From Trichopria drosophilae (Eukaryota; Arthropoda; Insecta; Hymenoptera; Diapriidae): DNA of 64,000 bases. Within the stretch, counting starts at the first letter, position 1. The number at the start of each line of letters is the position of its first letter. The notes beneath the pieces were generated by a model, which did no database searches, had not been told where the DNA came from, and was given only the letters and a program-made list of their open reading frames with translations. The translations under genes were made by a program, and so were the position numbers. Positions 13,055-23,830 of the stretch are shown here, one piece after another. Location: assembly GCA_030407085.1 (NCBI GenBank), contig CM059583.1:207016001-207080000 (forward strand), written 5' to 3'.

Positions 13055-13687
13055 ATAATTACGAGTAATTCTGTGTCAAAACGGTGAACCGAAATTCTTC
13101 ACCCACTTGAAAGTTGAGTGATTTTTTAACTGGTTTGCGGGATTAAGAAACTTCCTCCTTCATTTTTCAGATTTTTCGGTTGTCGATTTCAAAAATTTTG
13201 GAAACAACCGTTCTATTTGTCGTACGTAGAGGAATGAAAAATGAAATTTTGTTTTTTCATGGACTTCCAGGTACAAAACTGATTTTTCATCTTATTTCTA
13301 TGTGCTATAAATTTTAAACTCATGAAAAATCGCAATTTTTAATTGTACGACATATCTAATTTTCTTCATAAAATTCTCATTAGTTTTTAACACCAATGCA
13401 AGTTTTTTGAACTCCATCTATGATGGGCAAATACCTAGAAATATTTTTTATTTACATTACATGCGATTTTTCTTTCATTTTCAGTAATAAATTATTGTAA
13501 ACAATAATAAACAAACAGTTTTTAAAATTATGACAATTTTATGACAAATATTAGACTTGTCGAAAAAATCTGTAAAAAATTATAACGTAGTTTTGCGACT
13601 CTCAAATCAGATAAAAAATCCCTTTAAACTTTTAAAGGGGTGATAGATTTGGTTCACCAGTTTGACATGGAATAACTCATAAATATT
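13055..13687. mobile_element. TIR element with ~85-bp imperfect inverted ends
   Basis: The left end (13055-13140) contains TGTCAAAACGGTGAACCGAA, a TTCACCC block, then GAGTGATTTTTTAACTG. The right end, read as complement, gives TGTCAAACTGGTGAACCAAA, a ATCACCC block, then AGGGATTTTTTATCTG. The match extends outward over AATT(A)CGAGTAATTC versus ATTTATGAGTTATTCC. The boundaries are approximate and no target duplication is clear. No coding capacity in the 480-bp interior. Confidence 0.75.
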
Positions 13688-14299
13688 CAGAAAGCTCTTT
13701 TTTAAATCCATTGTTGAAACTTCAATTAACGGTTAGAATAGTAAAATTTGCTATACAATTGTTCTCTCTGTTATATGCACAGTAGATAGTACATAAGTCT
13801 AGAAGTTATACAATGTAATTCATAGTTGCTTTCGAATTTAAAGTTGTGAATTGAAACTTATATCCATCTCATTCTTCAGAGACAAAGAAAAAGAAGTAAC
13901 TACATGAATGACACCGTCTAATAATAAAAAGATAATTATACGTAATTTTATGCTCTTGTCTTCCGGAAGTTTGAAACATAAAACTGTGTAGAATTATGGT
14001 TGTTTCTTAAATTTTGTTGATAAAAATATCTCCTTTAATCTTCGAAGAAAAATATGTAGTGCAACAGGTTGTCAGATTACCCAAATAGAAATTTACTAAA
14101 GCCCTGCTCAAGCATGTAACATTTATGTGAGACTCTCATGAGGGGATTCGTTTATATTTTTAATTAGAAAATGTCATTTTATGTCAATTTCATTTATCAT
14201 TTTTCTATTCAGTGGATATTACTGATTATGAGCCGTAAATTGGATAACATGTGGAGTTATAAATACAATGTTACTATCTGCAGTTTTAATTATTGTCTC
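13688..14299. other. Intergenic AT-rich DNA, nothing recognised
   Basis: No open frame, repeat or RNA signature noticed. Confidence 0.4.
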
Positions 14300-14327
14300 C
14301 TGAAGAGGGACCCGAGAGGTCCGACAC
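14300..14327 (+). ncRNA. Degenerate hammerhead-like / Penelope-tail motif
   Basis: CTGAAGA (14300-14306, matching the hammerhead core CUGANGA) is followed by a perfect stem, GGACC (14308-14312) with GGTCC (14318-14322), closed by CGAGA. Then comes GACAC where the core needs GAAAC. One core base is changed, and I do not see clear stems I and III, so it is unlikely to be active. Such CTGAAGA-stem-GAAACG strings are common near the ends of Penelope-like retroelements; an AATAAA follows near 14410. Confidence 0.3.
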
Positions 14328-14330
14328 GTT

Positions 14331-16140
14331 GAGTCTTTTAATTATAATTTTTTGTATATATTTTTTAAAGAGTTTTAAGTTTTATTTTATTTTGTATATT
14401 TTCAATTTTAAATAAAGTCTTAATTTTAAAAAGTGATAGTGTCTTTAAATTCATGAAGAAGGAAGAAAGAAGAAATTTTAAATTTTTTTTCAAGTGATAG
14501 GCAGAGCCCATAAAATTTATACAATGTTACTAGATTTTTTTATATAATGAACGGAGTAGGCAGAATAAATCAATGATTATAGTTTTTTTAGTGTTTATTA
14601 AGATTAATTCCAGCTAAATGTTTGCCCTTAAAATTTTTCTTAATTTTTTTTATTCTCCGACACCTTATTATACAAAGTTCAAGCAGTAGTATTTATTTAG
14701 GATATGAAGTATTGAAACATTTGTTGAAATTATATTTTAAACCCACAAAAAATTTAAAAGAATACAACTATCGTTAAGTTGGTAATTAGAAAATATTTAA
14801 AAAAAAAATAACTTTTTATCGCTCGAAACCTTGTGTCTGTAGTAATAGTTCTGATTTATTTTTATGAACTTGAACAATAAAGATTAATCATATACATTTA
14901 TATATAAATATGTGGTTGAAAGGATATTATTTATTATAAGAAACTAGTTCAAGTTCCCAAAGTTTATTAACTACATTGCAGTTTTTTGCGATACTTATCT
15001 TGTGTAATGATTTTCGGACCGTTTAAATTGTTTGACTAACTACAACACTCTTAGGATGTCCAAATTTCTGATATTATTATCTTGTTACTACTTTCTTAAA
15101 GTAAACTTTACGCACTCGCTTTTACTTTACGAATAAGATGAATAAATCAAATACTAAAAGGGTTAAGGTTGCAAATTTATTGTCAGAAGTTTTATTTCGA
15201 TGTTTATTGAATGAGATTAAAAATGTCAATTTAAAGCGATGGATTTAGATTGACGAAGTTTTTCTTTTAATCTACATAGAAAATGTTAGACTAATTTTCT
15301 TTGACTTTCATTGAAACAGGTTCAAACACAAAAATTACCAATGAACTACGATAAATTTACATTCAATGGATATTCAGAAATCTCTGAAAAACTAGATTAA
15401 AGCATAATTCTACAAATAAATAGTTTAGAATAATTCTCATTCCGTTTTCATTTTATGAGTTTTATGGTAATTTTACACATGCATTATACAAATATTGACA
15501 GTATCGCAAATGTACATTTATTGTAAAATTGCAGCATTTTTTTGAATACTTTACTTACGATTTAAAATATGTAGCGAAATATGAATACGGTTTCTGATAG
15601 AAAGGTTTTTAATAGTTTTTAATAGATTGTGATAAGTGGATCTTTTCCACATATTCACTTCTTTAAATAATTATAACTCAGTATGGTATTTGCTTAACTG
15701 TCCTTATCCCTATCGAATATTTCAATTTCCTAATAATAATTGATGAATTTTGAGTAAGGTATGTTTTTTAAAAACATAGTCCGTGATATAGCAAATGAAA
15801 TATCAAATTTTTAAATTTTTCATTCCGTTGAGCAAAAATGTGGATATAACGTGCACATTCTTAAACGAGAAAGGCCAACGGAAAAAGGGGTAATATTTAG
15901 CCAAATTCGATACTTCGACCTTAGTCATAAATAATCTAACATAAAATGCGAACCATAGTTCGTTAATACTCCTAGTTAGTAGCTTTTATAACAGTCAAAA
16001 GTCTGGATCCCTTTTCAAAATTAACTAACGAATTCTGTTTAACGAAATTTATCCCAAAATTTCGTTGTACTGTATTAGGCATAATTTGTGACGTGCCCTC
16101 CGATTTCAATTCGAACATCACTTAACCCGTCTTTAATCAA
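14331..16140. other. Intergenic AT-rich DNA, nothing recognised
   Basis: Long AT-rich stretch without credible frames or repeats. Confidence 0.4.
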
Positions 16141-17100
16141 TTTTCTACTGTAAGCGCACACTATTATAATCGCGCCCTTACCTCCGCTACGAGCGATGAA
16201 TAGTTTAAAATACGGCCGGGATAAATCATAGGATTCTGTATGTGATAAATAAGCGCAGGAGACCTGTGAATATGAAATTTATATTCAAGCGTATTGCGCG
16301 ATTCCACGTATCGTAATCGTGGGGGCCTCCTTCCCAATAACCATCCGTGTCCGAGAAGACCCTTGTAAATCAAAAAGCCTACCTCCATCCCCAGCAGCTT
16401 CGAGACCAGAGATCGAGATTAAGATCGAGCTGCTTCGAACGCATATCCTCGAATGCGCGTCTCTCCTTATCGCTTCTCGCACAAACACAAACACAAATAC
16501 CTACAGACACAAATATATATTCGGAATCGTGCCACTCAGATACGGCACACGTCTCCGATTCATTCTTGGTATCCAGAATAATTTACATTATAAAATATCC
16601 TCGGTTTTTTGTCAAGAATGACCGTTTAAACAGAAGCGATTGCCGACTAGAGAGGATCGAGACACGCAATCGATTTTGCGCGAGACGATTTAATTAATTA
16701 AAGAAAAGAAAACGAGATCGAGACCACCGTCGCCGATTGGGGGCTTCGAGAGATTTATCGCAGATGTACGCCGATGCCTATCCGGGAGGAGCGATTAAAC
16801 TAAGTGTATATTAAGGCGAATGCAAATCAGCTGCTATTACTCGCGTCGAGAAAAATTTTACATTCGATAGCACGTAATTACTCGCGGTACAATTTCTCGA
16901 TTCGACTCGTTACGCCGATCGGCGATGATCGTTTTATGGACGGTGCCTCTTAAACATTCAAATTGATCGAACCAATGAGCTCTTTCTAATTTTTCGCTCG
17001 GATTTCGAGGCATTCTATTCGTTTCGGTTTGACCTGATTTTCGATTAATGCTAGCATTTTTCAAATTTTCCTTTGTATTACTTACATTCAAATTAGTATA
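16141..17100. other. CpG-rich island, ~1 kb
   Basis: One of the strongest composition shifts in the window. Overlapping open frames of 69-116 codons exist in several frames on both strands at 16164-16697 (and one of 77 codons at 16858-17091, minus), as expected when stop codons thin out in GC-richer DNA. None has a recognisable domain. A small hairpin pairs AGCAGCT with AGCTGCT near 16397-16433. It may be conserved noncoding DNA, a promoter or UTR region of an unseen gene, or an exon that I cannot identify. Confidence 0.35.
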
Positions 17101-19089
17101 AAATATCTGATTTTACGCCCCCATTTGTGGGTGTAAAATTCCATATTACTCCTTCAAAAATTACATGGGTAAGAGAAGTGTTTCCCACTCTGTCGAGTTT
17201 TAATTAGATAATAAATTTTGTTCGTAAACTTTTATGTTTTGAAGACGGTCCGCTCCTCGGCACACTAGTTACCAGCGGGCGTAAAGGCTCATTTTACGCC
17301 CTCTTAACGAAAACAACTATTTCGTCGTATGGGACTGAAAAATCCGATTTATGCCTATTGCCCACAATCGAATAACTTTGAGTAGTCACAACCGAACTTG
17401 TCAGCCATTTTTAATTGTCATGTCGAATATTTTGGTTGTGAATAATGCAGTGGAATTCTGTATTGAATAATGCGAATAGTGCAATCACGTCCTTAATTCA
17501 CACGATTAATTTGTTCGCAGCAAAAAGCAGATATTTACAGGAACTGTAAATATAACGCTTTGATATTTACAGGAAAATTTCGAGTAATACGCAGAATTAA
17601 AGTTTGGCATATTGAACGGATCTTTCTATCAAAATTGACGGAATAAATCTTCGTTTGGCTGCTATTAACCACAGCAAAGTAGAATTCAATCAGCTGAAAC
17701 TACAAGTTTTTGTCAATATTAGCTTACCTGAACTTGATAGTAATGACTAATTGACTTATAATGAATAATTATTGGAAAGGTAATCAGGATAACCAAAAAG
17801 TTCAGTTTTTGAAATACAAACCTTCTATATTAACCGTTCGATTATAGCAATAAAACCTTCTCATTTTATTAATTATTTTAATTCATTAATATAAAACATT
17901 TTTAATTTATCCATAAATTAGAATTAATTTCAGTAATTATGTTAAATATAAGTATATAATATACCAATTACAAATTCCAAAGTGCACGCGCAACTAATGG
18001 ATGTGGATTATATTATGAAGACGACTACGGCGACTGGGACTAAATCACAGGCAATTGAACGCATGGAAAGAACCGCTGCGATCTAGTTTTTAAAATTTCA
18101 AACAATTTGTCCGAAATTGTACGGAAATTATAAAATTTTGTTACTATGAAAACATTCAAATGAAAAAAAAAGTTTACCTCGAATGTTCAGTTCCCGATAT
18201 AATCTATGGAAATTGCTATGTTGTAACCGAAGATGAAAATTTAGAAAATATAAAAAAATAATCAAAAAAATTGTAAAAATATTAATTGTTATCACCATTA
18301 GGACTATTGAAAAAATGTAGTTACCACGTTACATGCTGACGCAGCACAGATTTACTTTGCTAGTATAATTTCTCACACTATGAGTGCAAAATGGAATTTT
18401 TCTCCCTGTATCGAGGAAGCACAATAACACTTTTTCTTTCTGGTGTGCAAAATAAGTAAGCATGCTCTAGTATGAGAGAGAAAATAATATGTACAATGAG
18501 GGAGGGTAAGTATTTGCAGACTGGTGCGATTTACGAATTCGCACTCGCTTCTCTCGGGCGCCAAAGTCGTCACTATTTTGCTACCTAGTTGCACAATGCA
18601 ATATATTTTTGTTATTATATTTATGCAATTATTGGGATTATTTTGCAAGTACTTTATTGACGATAACATAACATAGATTTTACATACGTAGCAATGTATT
18701 TTTAAATCATGCGTTTAGGTATGTGTGCAATATTTTGTGCAAGGTTTAGGGTTAGAAATTATGGTATTTACAGGTAACGGTAAGTATAGTTTTTTGCATC
18801 GCAGCTTATACAAAAACGCGTATTACATTCATTGATATACACGTTCATAAGTCCATAGTATTATTTATTGACTAAGATAAATTATCGTAGCACGAAATTT
18901 CTTTCAGGTGAGAGACGCTTTCTTGCCAATATAAATGTTTCAAGCAGTCCCAAATGTCGCGTTACTAAATTTTAACACCATATTAAAGCAAAGGTTATAA
19001 ATAATGCCATATTTGTAATTATTAGGCACAAATGTAGATTTCATACAATCCAGCAGAAGTGCCTTCCATTTGTTCCTTTTTTCTAAATA
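17101..19089. other. Intergenic DNA with a TTTTACGCCC hairpin
   Basis: No gene. TTTTACGCCCCCA (17112-) pairs with TGGGTGTAAAA to form a hairpin at about 17111-17140. GGGCGTAAA and TTTTACGCCC recur near 17280-17305, suggesting a small decayed foldback element. A 98-codon frame on the minus strand at 18373-18669 has no recognisable feature. Confidence 0.4.
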
Positions 19090-19106
19090 TACACTGAAAA
19101 AAAATA

Positions 19107-19373
19107 TTAGATCAATTCAACCAAATATTTGAATGACATATTCAGTTTATTCGTATGGGTAAAACAGTCAAATATTTGATTAAATTTACCAAATATTAGA
19201 TCAATTCAATCGAATATTTGAATGATATAATCAGTTTACCCGTGCAATTGAAACAGTCAAATATTTGGTTAAATTGACAAAATATTAGATAAATTCAATC
19301 AAATATTTGAATGACATATTCAGTTCGTCCGTGGAATTAAATCAGCTATCTATTTTATTAAATCGGCTAAATA
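19107..19373 (+). repeat. Three 89-bp tandem repeats
   Basis: Units start at TTAGAT in 19107, 19196 and 19285, exactly 89 bp apart, ending at AAATA in 19373. The first two are close copies and the third diverges in its second half. Inverted relatives of the unit lie at the right side of the same element (19900-20050), so the unit seems to be an expanded part of the terminal repeat. Such subterminal arrays often serve as transposase-binding repeats; here that is inference. Confidence 0.85.
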
Positions 19374-19449
19374 TGATTTTATCGCATATTTTTGTTTTAA
19401 ATTTTTTTTTGTTAAAGTGGCTTCCTAATCTTCCAAGGTTTTTTCGTAT

Positions 19450-19531
19450 TCTGCGGTAGCGTAGTGGTTCGGGCGTTGCTCTGTAATCCGAACGTCGCGG
19501 GATCGAATCCCCGTTTGTGCAAGTTTTTTTT
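19450..19531 (+). ncRNA. tRNA-like Pol III unit (SINE head or tRNA pseudogene)
   Basis: TAGCGTAGTGG (19457-19467) matches the internal A box of Pol III genes. GGATCGAATCC (19500-19510) differs from the B-box consensus GGTTCGANTCC by one base. A run of eight T (19524-19531) follows at once and would stop Pol III. The loop CTGTAAT in the middle resembles an anticodon loop with GTA (Tyr type). The anticodon and acceptor stems do not pair well, so this is not a working tRNA. It looks like a tRNA-derived SINE head or a captured tRNA pseudogene inside the TIR element. Whether it is transcribed is unknown. Confidence 0.6.
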
Positions 19532-19671
19532 CTGCAATAATTTAATTTATTTCTTAAGAGCGTTTATATTATAAGTATGTAAATATATGTATATATGTAT
19601 ATGTGTGTGATAGAAAAAATAATATACAATTACCCCTTCTCCCCTTCTTCTGCCTTTCCTTTCTATATATC

Positions 19672-19740
19672 AATTTCCTCTCTCCCTTCAGTACACTTAT
19701 CTCCTTTGATTAGGAAGATACGTACTGAAAGGGAGGAAAT
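19672..19740. repeat. Hairpin with ~27-bp arms
   Basis: The pyrimidine-rich left arm (19672-19701, ATTTCCTCTCTCCCTTCAGT start) pairs with the right arm (19716-19740, ending ACTGAAAGGGAGGAAAT) around a short loop. Lies inside the 19090-20069 element. Confidence 0.7.
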
Positions 19741-19756
19741 AAGATACAACACAATA

Positions 19757-19858
19757 GATCTTCTCCTCCCCCCCTCTCTCTCTCACACTCTGCTCTGCAA
19801 ATTCAAGCAGAAAGAGAGAGGAAGAGAGAGAGAGAGAGAGTGAGAGAGAGAGAGAACG
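19757..19858. repeat. CT/GA microsatellite hairpin
   Basis: A CT-rich tract (19765-19795) is followed by a GA-rich tract (19808-19856), joined through CTGCT...AGCAG, so the two microsatellites can pair with each other. An open frame through it is an artefact of the simple sequence. Confidence 0.8.
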
Positions 19859-20232
19859 AGCAAAATAAAAAAATCGAATTTTTTGGGGTTTACTGAATCA
19901 TTTGACTAAACCAATAAAATATTTGATTGTTTTATATACATCAGTTCATCTACTTTAGTGAATCGGTGTTACTGATTTAATAAAACTATTTGATCGTTTC
20001 AATAAAACCTGCTTTCTGAATATGTTGATCGAATATTTGATTGATTTTGTCAATTTTTTTTTCAGTGTATATTTAAATCGGGACATCATGACAGTCAAGA
20101 AGGTGAATTGCGTTTTCTTTTCTTTTAGGGTGAGAAAGACTCACCCTTGGGCACAGAAAATTATAATTTTCTTTGAAGGCCACGGAAATGTAAGATTTAT
20201 TACTGATTGAGCACAATCTGTCCTGTGATATT

Positions 20233-20260
20233 CTGATGTGGTCCTGAGGACGTCTAAACG
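20233..20260 (+). ncRNA. Degenerate hammerhead-like motif
   Basis: CTGATGT is followed by GTCC-TGA-GGAC (stem 20241-20251) and then GTCTAAACG, where an intact core would read CTGATGA, stem, GAAAC. At least two core positions differ, so it is a relic at best. It lies just right of the 19090-20069 element and may be a Penelope-type tail fragment. Confidence 0.22.
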
Positions 20261-20686
20261 TTACTTTTTGTATAATGCTAAAGTTTTTTTCGAAATTTAC
20301 ACCCAGGGACGAACTTTAGTTCTATTTGCAGTAAACCTAAAATAAAAGATATAATAGCTACACTTTTCCTGAAAGTACAGAAGAGCAGGAATTTTTTAAA
20401 GTACATTTTAATTTTTTTAGGCACAGTTCGGTAGTCTTTTTTCGTTCATCCAGTAATGGAGATCCAAATTTTTTTAACTTCAACGTAGGAACATTTTGGT
20501 TATTTTTGCGTAAACTATTTTTACGTGCATAAGGAAAGCTTTAGAATACCGCTGGCCAAATTTCTAAGACACGTCATTTAACCTCACTTTTTAATCATAT
20601 ATATAAAAAATACCAGTTTTTCATGATCCAATAATTCAAATACGGTGAAGTACAGTTACAATGGGTGAGCGGCATTCTTATAGATT

Positions 20687-21290
20687 TTTTTTGCGTTGGA
20701 AATTAATGTGACCTTGAAATTGCTACTGTATGTCATGATTTTTTGAATTTTTAGCTGAAATAGATATTTTAGCCATTTTTGTCCTTTTTTTTTAAGTATC
20801 AAATCTTTTGTTGAATTTTCGACAATTGAATTGCTTAGTCCTACCTACTACTGAACTTCATAATCCATTTTCCTAAGTCATTCTGTGATTTTTTCAAATA
20901 AAGACATACAATTTTGAAAAGGTCGAGTGTGTGTGAATGTGCGTTTGTTCATTGTAATATACAAGTGGGAAAACAATTTCTAACCCTTCCTCGGCCCATA
21001 TTCAAAAGATTAGAAAAAGATATACAAGACTAGTGAATTTAAATTTGTTATTACTTCTCGAGAAGATAAATTCAAAATTGTATATCTTCTGTTTAAAAAT
21101 CACAGAATGATTTATGGAAATGGATTTTAAAGTTCAGTAGTAGTATAATATTGTGCACTGTAATTATGGAAATTGGACAACAAATTTGATTCCCTAAAAA
21201 GCAGAATTCACAAAAATCGCTAATATCGTAATTTTTTACCATCATAGTGGTAAAAAAGAAATTTTAAAAATTATGATGTGATAGAAATTT
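20687..21290. mobile_element. Foldback element with ~230-bp diverged arms
   Basis: The inner arms are clear: 20845-20918 is the reverse complement of 21071-21143 with about ten mismatches (shared CTACTACTGAAC, CATTCTGTGATTTTT, ATACAATTTTGAA). Similarity continues outward at lower identity over ATCAAAT, GATATT and TTTTTGCG blocks. The loop of about 150 bp has a GTGTGTG tract. No coding capacity and no clear target duplication. Confidence 0.72.
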
Positions 21291-21469
21291 CGCAAAACCA
21301 TAATTAGCTGAGTTCGTGGGAAAGTTTAGCAATAAGTATATCACAAAATTATAATCGACGATGGCGGGGGGGTTACATTATTGATTATGTGCATATACTC
21401 CACTCGAAAGAGAATTAAAAAAAAACGCAGCGATAACTAGCGGCGCCTTTTGCAACTACCACGACGGAA

Positions 21470-22290
21470 AATTATTCAGGCTGGAATCAGGTCCTGATCA
21501 TGAAGCTTGTGAACAAAATCAGGTCTTGACATGTCTCCTTATCAGGCCCTGGCATATCGTGTAACGCTTTTTCTGTTCAGGCCCTGGAAAATGTACGAGA
21601 CCTGATCAGGACCATACAACGCCCAATATTTCGCATGCTTTCCAAATTGCATGGTGAAAATATTTAAAATAATATTACGAAACAACAAATTAACTTTTAA
21701 TGATTTATTATTATTATATTTATTGACAAATAAAAAGTTTGCAAAATAAAAATATATTATGTACCCATATATAGGAATCGTATACATATCCATCACATAT
21801 AATGTATAAAATATGCTGTGCCGAAACGTTCCTAAAAGTAGGCTAATATACAAAATAGAAATACATTTCCTTAACAGGAATAAAGTAGATGCACGATCGC
21901 GCCTAGTGGCGATTGAACGAATTACATAAAGTTAAAAAATTTAGACGTCCTTATCAGGCTCTGAGCATGTTTCATAATTTGCTCCTAATTTGAAATTTCT
22001 AAAGCAGTTAGCGATTCCCGGAAATTGAAAAAAGTCTGATCAATTCATGGTTTGGTCTTGATATGGAAATTCACAAGCTTCCCTATATCAGTTATACTTT
22101 ATTTTAACATAATCAGGGGTTGATCAGGGCATATTCAGGCGAACCTGATCAGGCTAATTTACTGAAACGTGATTATGTCCTGATCTGGACACATTCAGGA
22201 GTATCTGATCAGGAACGCCTTACTAGAGCCTGGTCAGGCCCTGGTACATATTCAGGCTGCCTGATTAAATTTCCGCTCAGGACTATTGTA
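21470..22290. repeat. TCAGG / CCTGATCAGG motif clusters
   Basis: Two clusters, 21470-21615 and 22110-22285, hold an unusual density of TCAGG, GGCCCTGG and palindromic CCTGATCAGG. Examples of TCAGG are at 21488, 21519, 21542, 21577 and 21606. The repeats are irregularly spaced (about 23-35 bp) and occur in both orientations. The AT-rich spacer between clusters (21620-22080) has no gene. The layout suggests a decayed element with repetitive ends, but I cannot define its termini. Open frames over it simply read the repeat. Confidence 0.5.
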
Positions 22291-22533
22291 TACCAAGAAA
22301 ATCTTTCAATGACATGGGCGTAAAGAATCTCACGTGGAGAAAAATTTATCCAAAAATAGTTTCAATAGTCTTTCGTCACAATTTTTTCTTCTCATTGCAC
22401 AAATGGATTGCTGTGTACACAAAAAGCAGGGCTGCGGTTCTATACTGTGCAATTGTTTATTCGTCTACTGTATGTGATCTCTAACATAATGTATATTGTT
22501 TTGCAATTCTCACTTCGTAATCGTGATCAGCGA

Positions 22534-22935
22534 CCCTTAAAGCGCCCTGGGGGTACTGGGAGACCCCGCACATAAATATTACATTTTTTCCCATCTAAAA
22601 CTGAATTTTTACAGCATTTTTTATCTTAAAGAGTTACATTTCAAGAGGCACAAGTTAAATTTTTAGAAAAAAATATTTAAAATTGGCAGAATTATGATTT
22701 TTTTGTGAAAAACGTCACTTTTGTATTTCATTTTTTAGAACGGGCACCAATAATTTTTTTATCAAGATAATTTATCTACGCGGTAAAATGACACTTAGAG
22801 AGTATCCAGTAATTTTGTTGAAACGAAATAACGGAAACGGTCTGCGCAGGACGATATTATCTTCGGATTGGGGTCTCCCACGACCCCACATGGGGTCCTC
22901 CATTTGTGTTATTTTTATATAGGTTGCTGTAAGGG
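22534..22935. mobile_element. piggyBac-like MITE (402 bp)
   Basis: The left end CCCTTAAAGCGCCC and the right end GGG (complement CCCTTACAGCAACC) are inverted. Further in, a GGAGACCCC block at the left mirrors GGGGTCTCC at the right. The right flank is TTAA (22936-22939), while the left flank GCGA seems mutated. piggyBac transposons insert at TTAA and start with CC(C). No transposase inside. The CCCTTNNMGCSCC start resembles three other ends in this window. Confidence 0.62.
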
Positions 22936-22984
22936 TTAAAAAAACTATAAATAAAATTTACGAATAAATTAGATATGAAACAAT

Positions 22985-23200
22985 GAAATCAGCTGAATAT
23001 GTTGGCCATATTGGATTCGCCATATTGTAATTGACAATGCTGACGTCAAAATTAATGTCAGCGACCTCACAACCCCCTATTAATGATATGTCTTGAAGAA
23101 GGCGTAAGGCAACTATGAAAACCTAGAATTTATAAATCACCAAAAAAATTCTTTCAATCTTCATTTTGAAACCGCCATCTTTAAAATATACATTTTCCGG
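22985..23200 (-). repeat. Minus-strand monomers of the ~115-bp repeat
   Basis: GGCCATATTGGATTCGCCAT followed by a GTCAGCGACCTCACAACCCC block is a copy of the dispersed family. A second partial copy (GAAACCGCCATCTTT) lies near 23167. Confidence 0.6.
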
Positions 23201-23517
23201 GCATAATCTTATTGGATATCGGGATTATCTTTCCAAATGATCTTTTTGTATTTGTTTAAGAAAGTGAGGTTAACTGACGTTTTTTATGCGGCATTCGAAA
23301 GGGAGACTTCAGAAACATCGGAAATTATAAATTGTCAAAACAAACGTACATTTTTGGAAATGCAGCAAACATTCGAATTCAAGGAGAAAATCAGTTCGCT
23401 TGGACCATAATGGGTTAATTATTTTTAGTACAGGTATTTCAGTATATCGATAATATAATAATATTTAAATGCAGTGGCCAATAAATGTGGGGTGGCCGAC
23501 AGTTGTACCGACTACCC

Positions 23518-23830
23518 GGGTGCAGGTCGAAAAACCGACAAATCAAAAAGCCGACAGGTCAAAAAATCGACAGTCATAAAGCCGACAGTCAAAAAACCGA
23601 CAGTCGAAATGCCGACACATAAAAAAATAGGGGTGCGGATCGAAAAACCGACAAATCAAAAAGCCGACAGGTCGAAAAACCGACAATCGAAAAGCCGACA
23701 GTAAAAAAGCGACAGTTCAAAGAATGACTGTCCTTCTGACGATGTGTCTATTTTTTCATGTGTCGGCTTTTCGACTGTCGGTTTTTTGACCTGTCGGCTT
23801 TTTGATTTGTCGGTTTTTCGACCCGCACCC
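23518..23830. mobile_element. Foldback element of 15-16 bp CCGAC repeats, 8-bp TSD
   Basis: The left arm is a string of 15-16 bp units, each with (C/T)CGACA then a TCAAAAA/TCGAAAA spacer; CCGAC falls at 23535, 23551, 23582, 23597 and 23612, with TCGAC at 23567. The right arm (about 23757-23830) carries the same units inverted. Ends are GGGTGCAGGTC and the complement of GGGTGCGGGTC. GACTACCC flanks both sides (23510-23517 and 23831-23838), an 8-bp target duplication as made by hAT-like (or P-like) transposases. A second copy of the left terminus (GGGTGCGGATC, 23631) lies inside, so the left arm is duplicated. The central non-repeated piece ACTGTCCTTCTGACGATGTG is shared with the small copy at 50642. 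The open frame across it is a repeat translation, not a gene. Confidence 0.8.

Larger units (their letters stand above)
19090..20069. mobile_element. Composite TIR element, TACACTGAAAAA ends
   Basis: A 980-bp element. The left end TACACTGAAAAAAAAT and the right end ATTTTTTTTTCAGTGTA are complementary, and similarity continues inward for about 58 bp (ATCAATTCAA, then AAATATTTGAATGACATATTCAG against its complement near 20010-20060). The interior contains three exact-length 89-bp tandem repeats (19107-19373), a tRNA-like Pol III unit (19450-19531), a hairpin (19672-19740) and a purine/pyrimidine microsatellite (19757-19858). No transposase. Direct ATA/TAT sequence flanks make the exact boundary and target duplication ambiguous (TA is likely). 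Two smaller stretches in the window share the CACTGAAAAA-type end. Confidence 0.82.

Noticed and set aside
23474..23704. 76-codon frame rich in Lys, Pro and Thr
   Set aside because: It is a translation of the 15-16 bp CCGAC tandem repeat, not a gene.
23535..23710. Regularly spaced short repeats resembling a CRISPR array
   Set aside because: Units of 15-16 bp with 8-10 bp variable parts, and inverted copies in the same element with an 8-bp target duplication, indicate a foldback transposon. Host DNA is eukaryotic in character.
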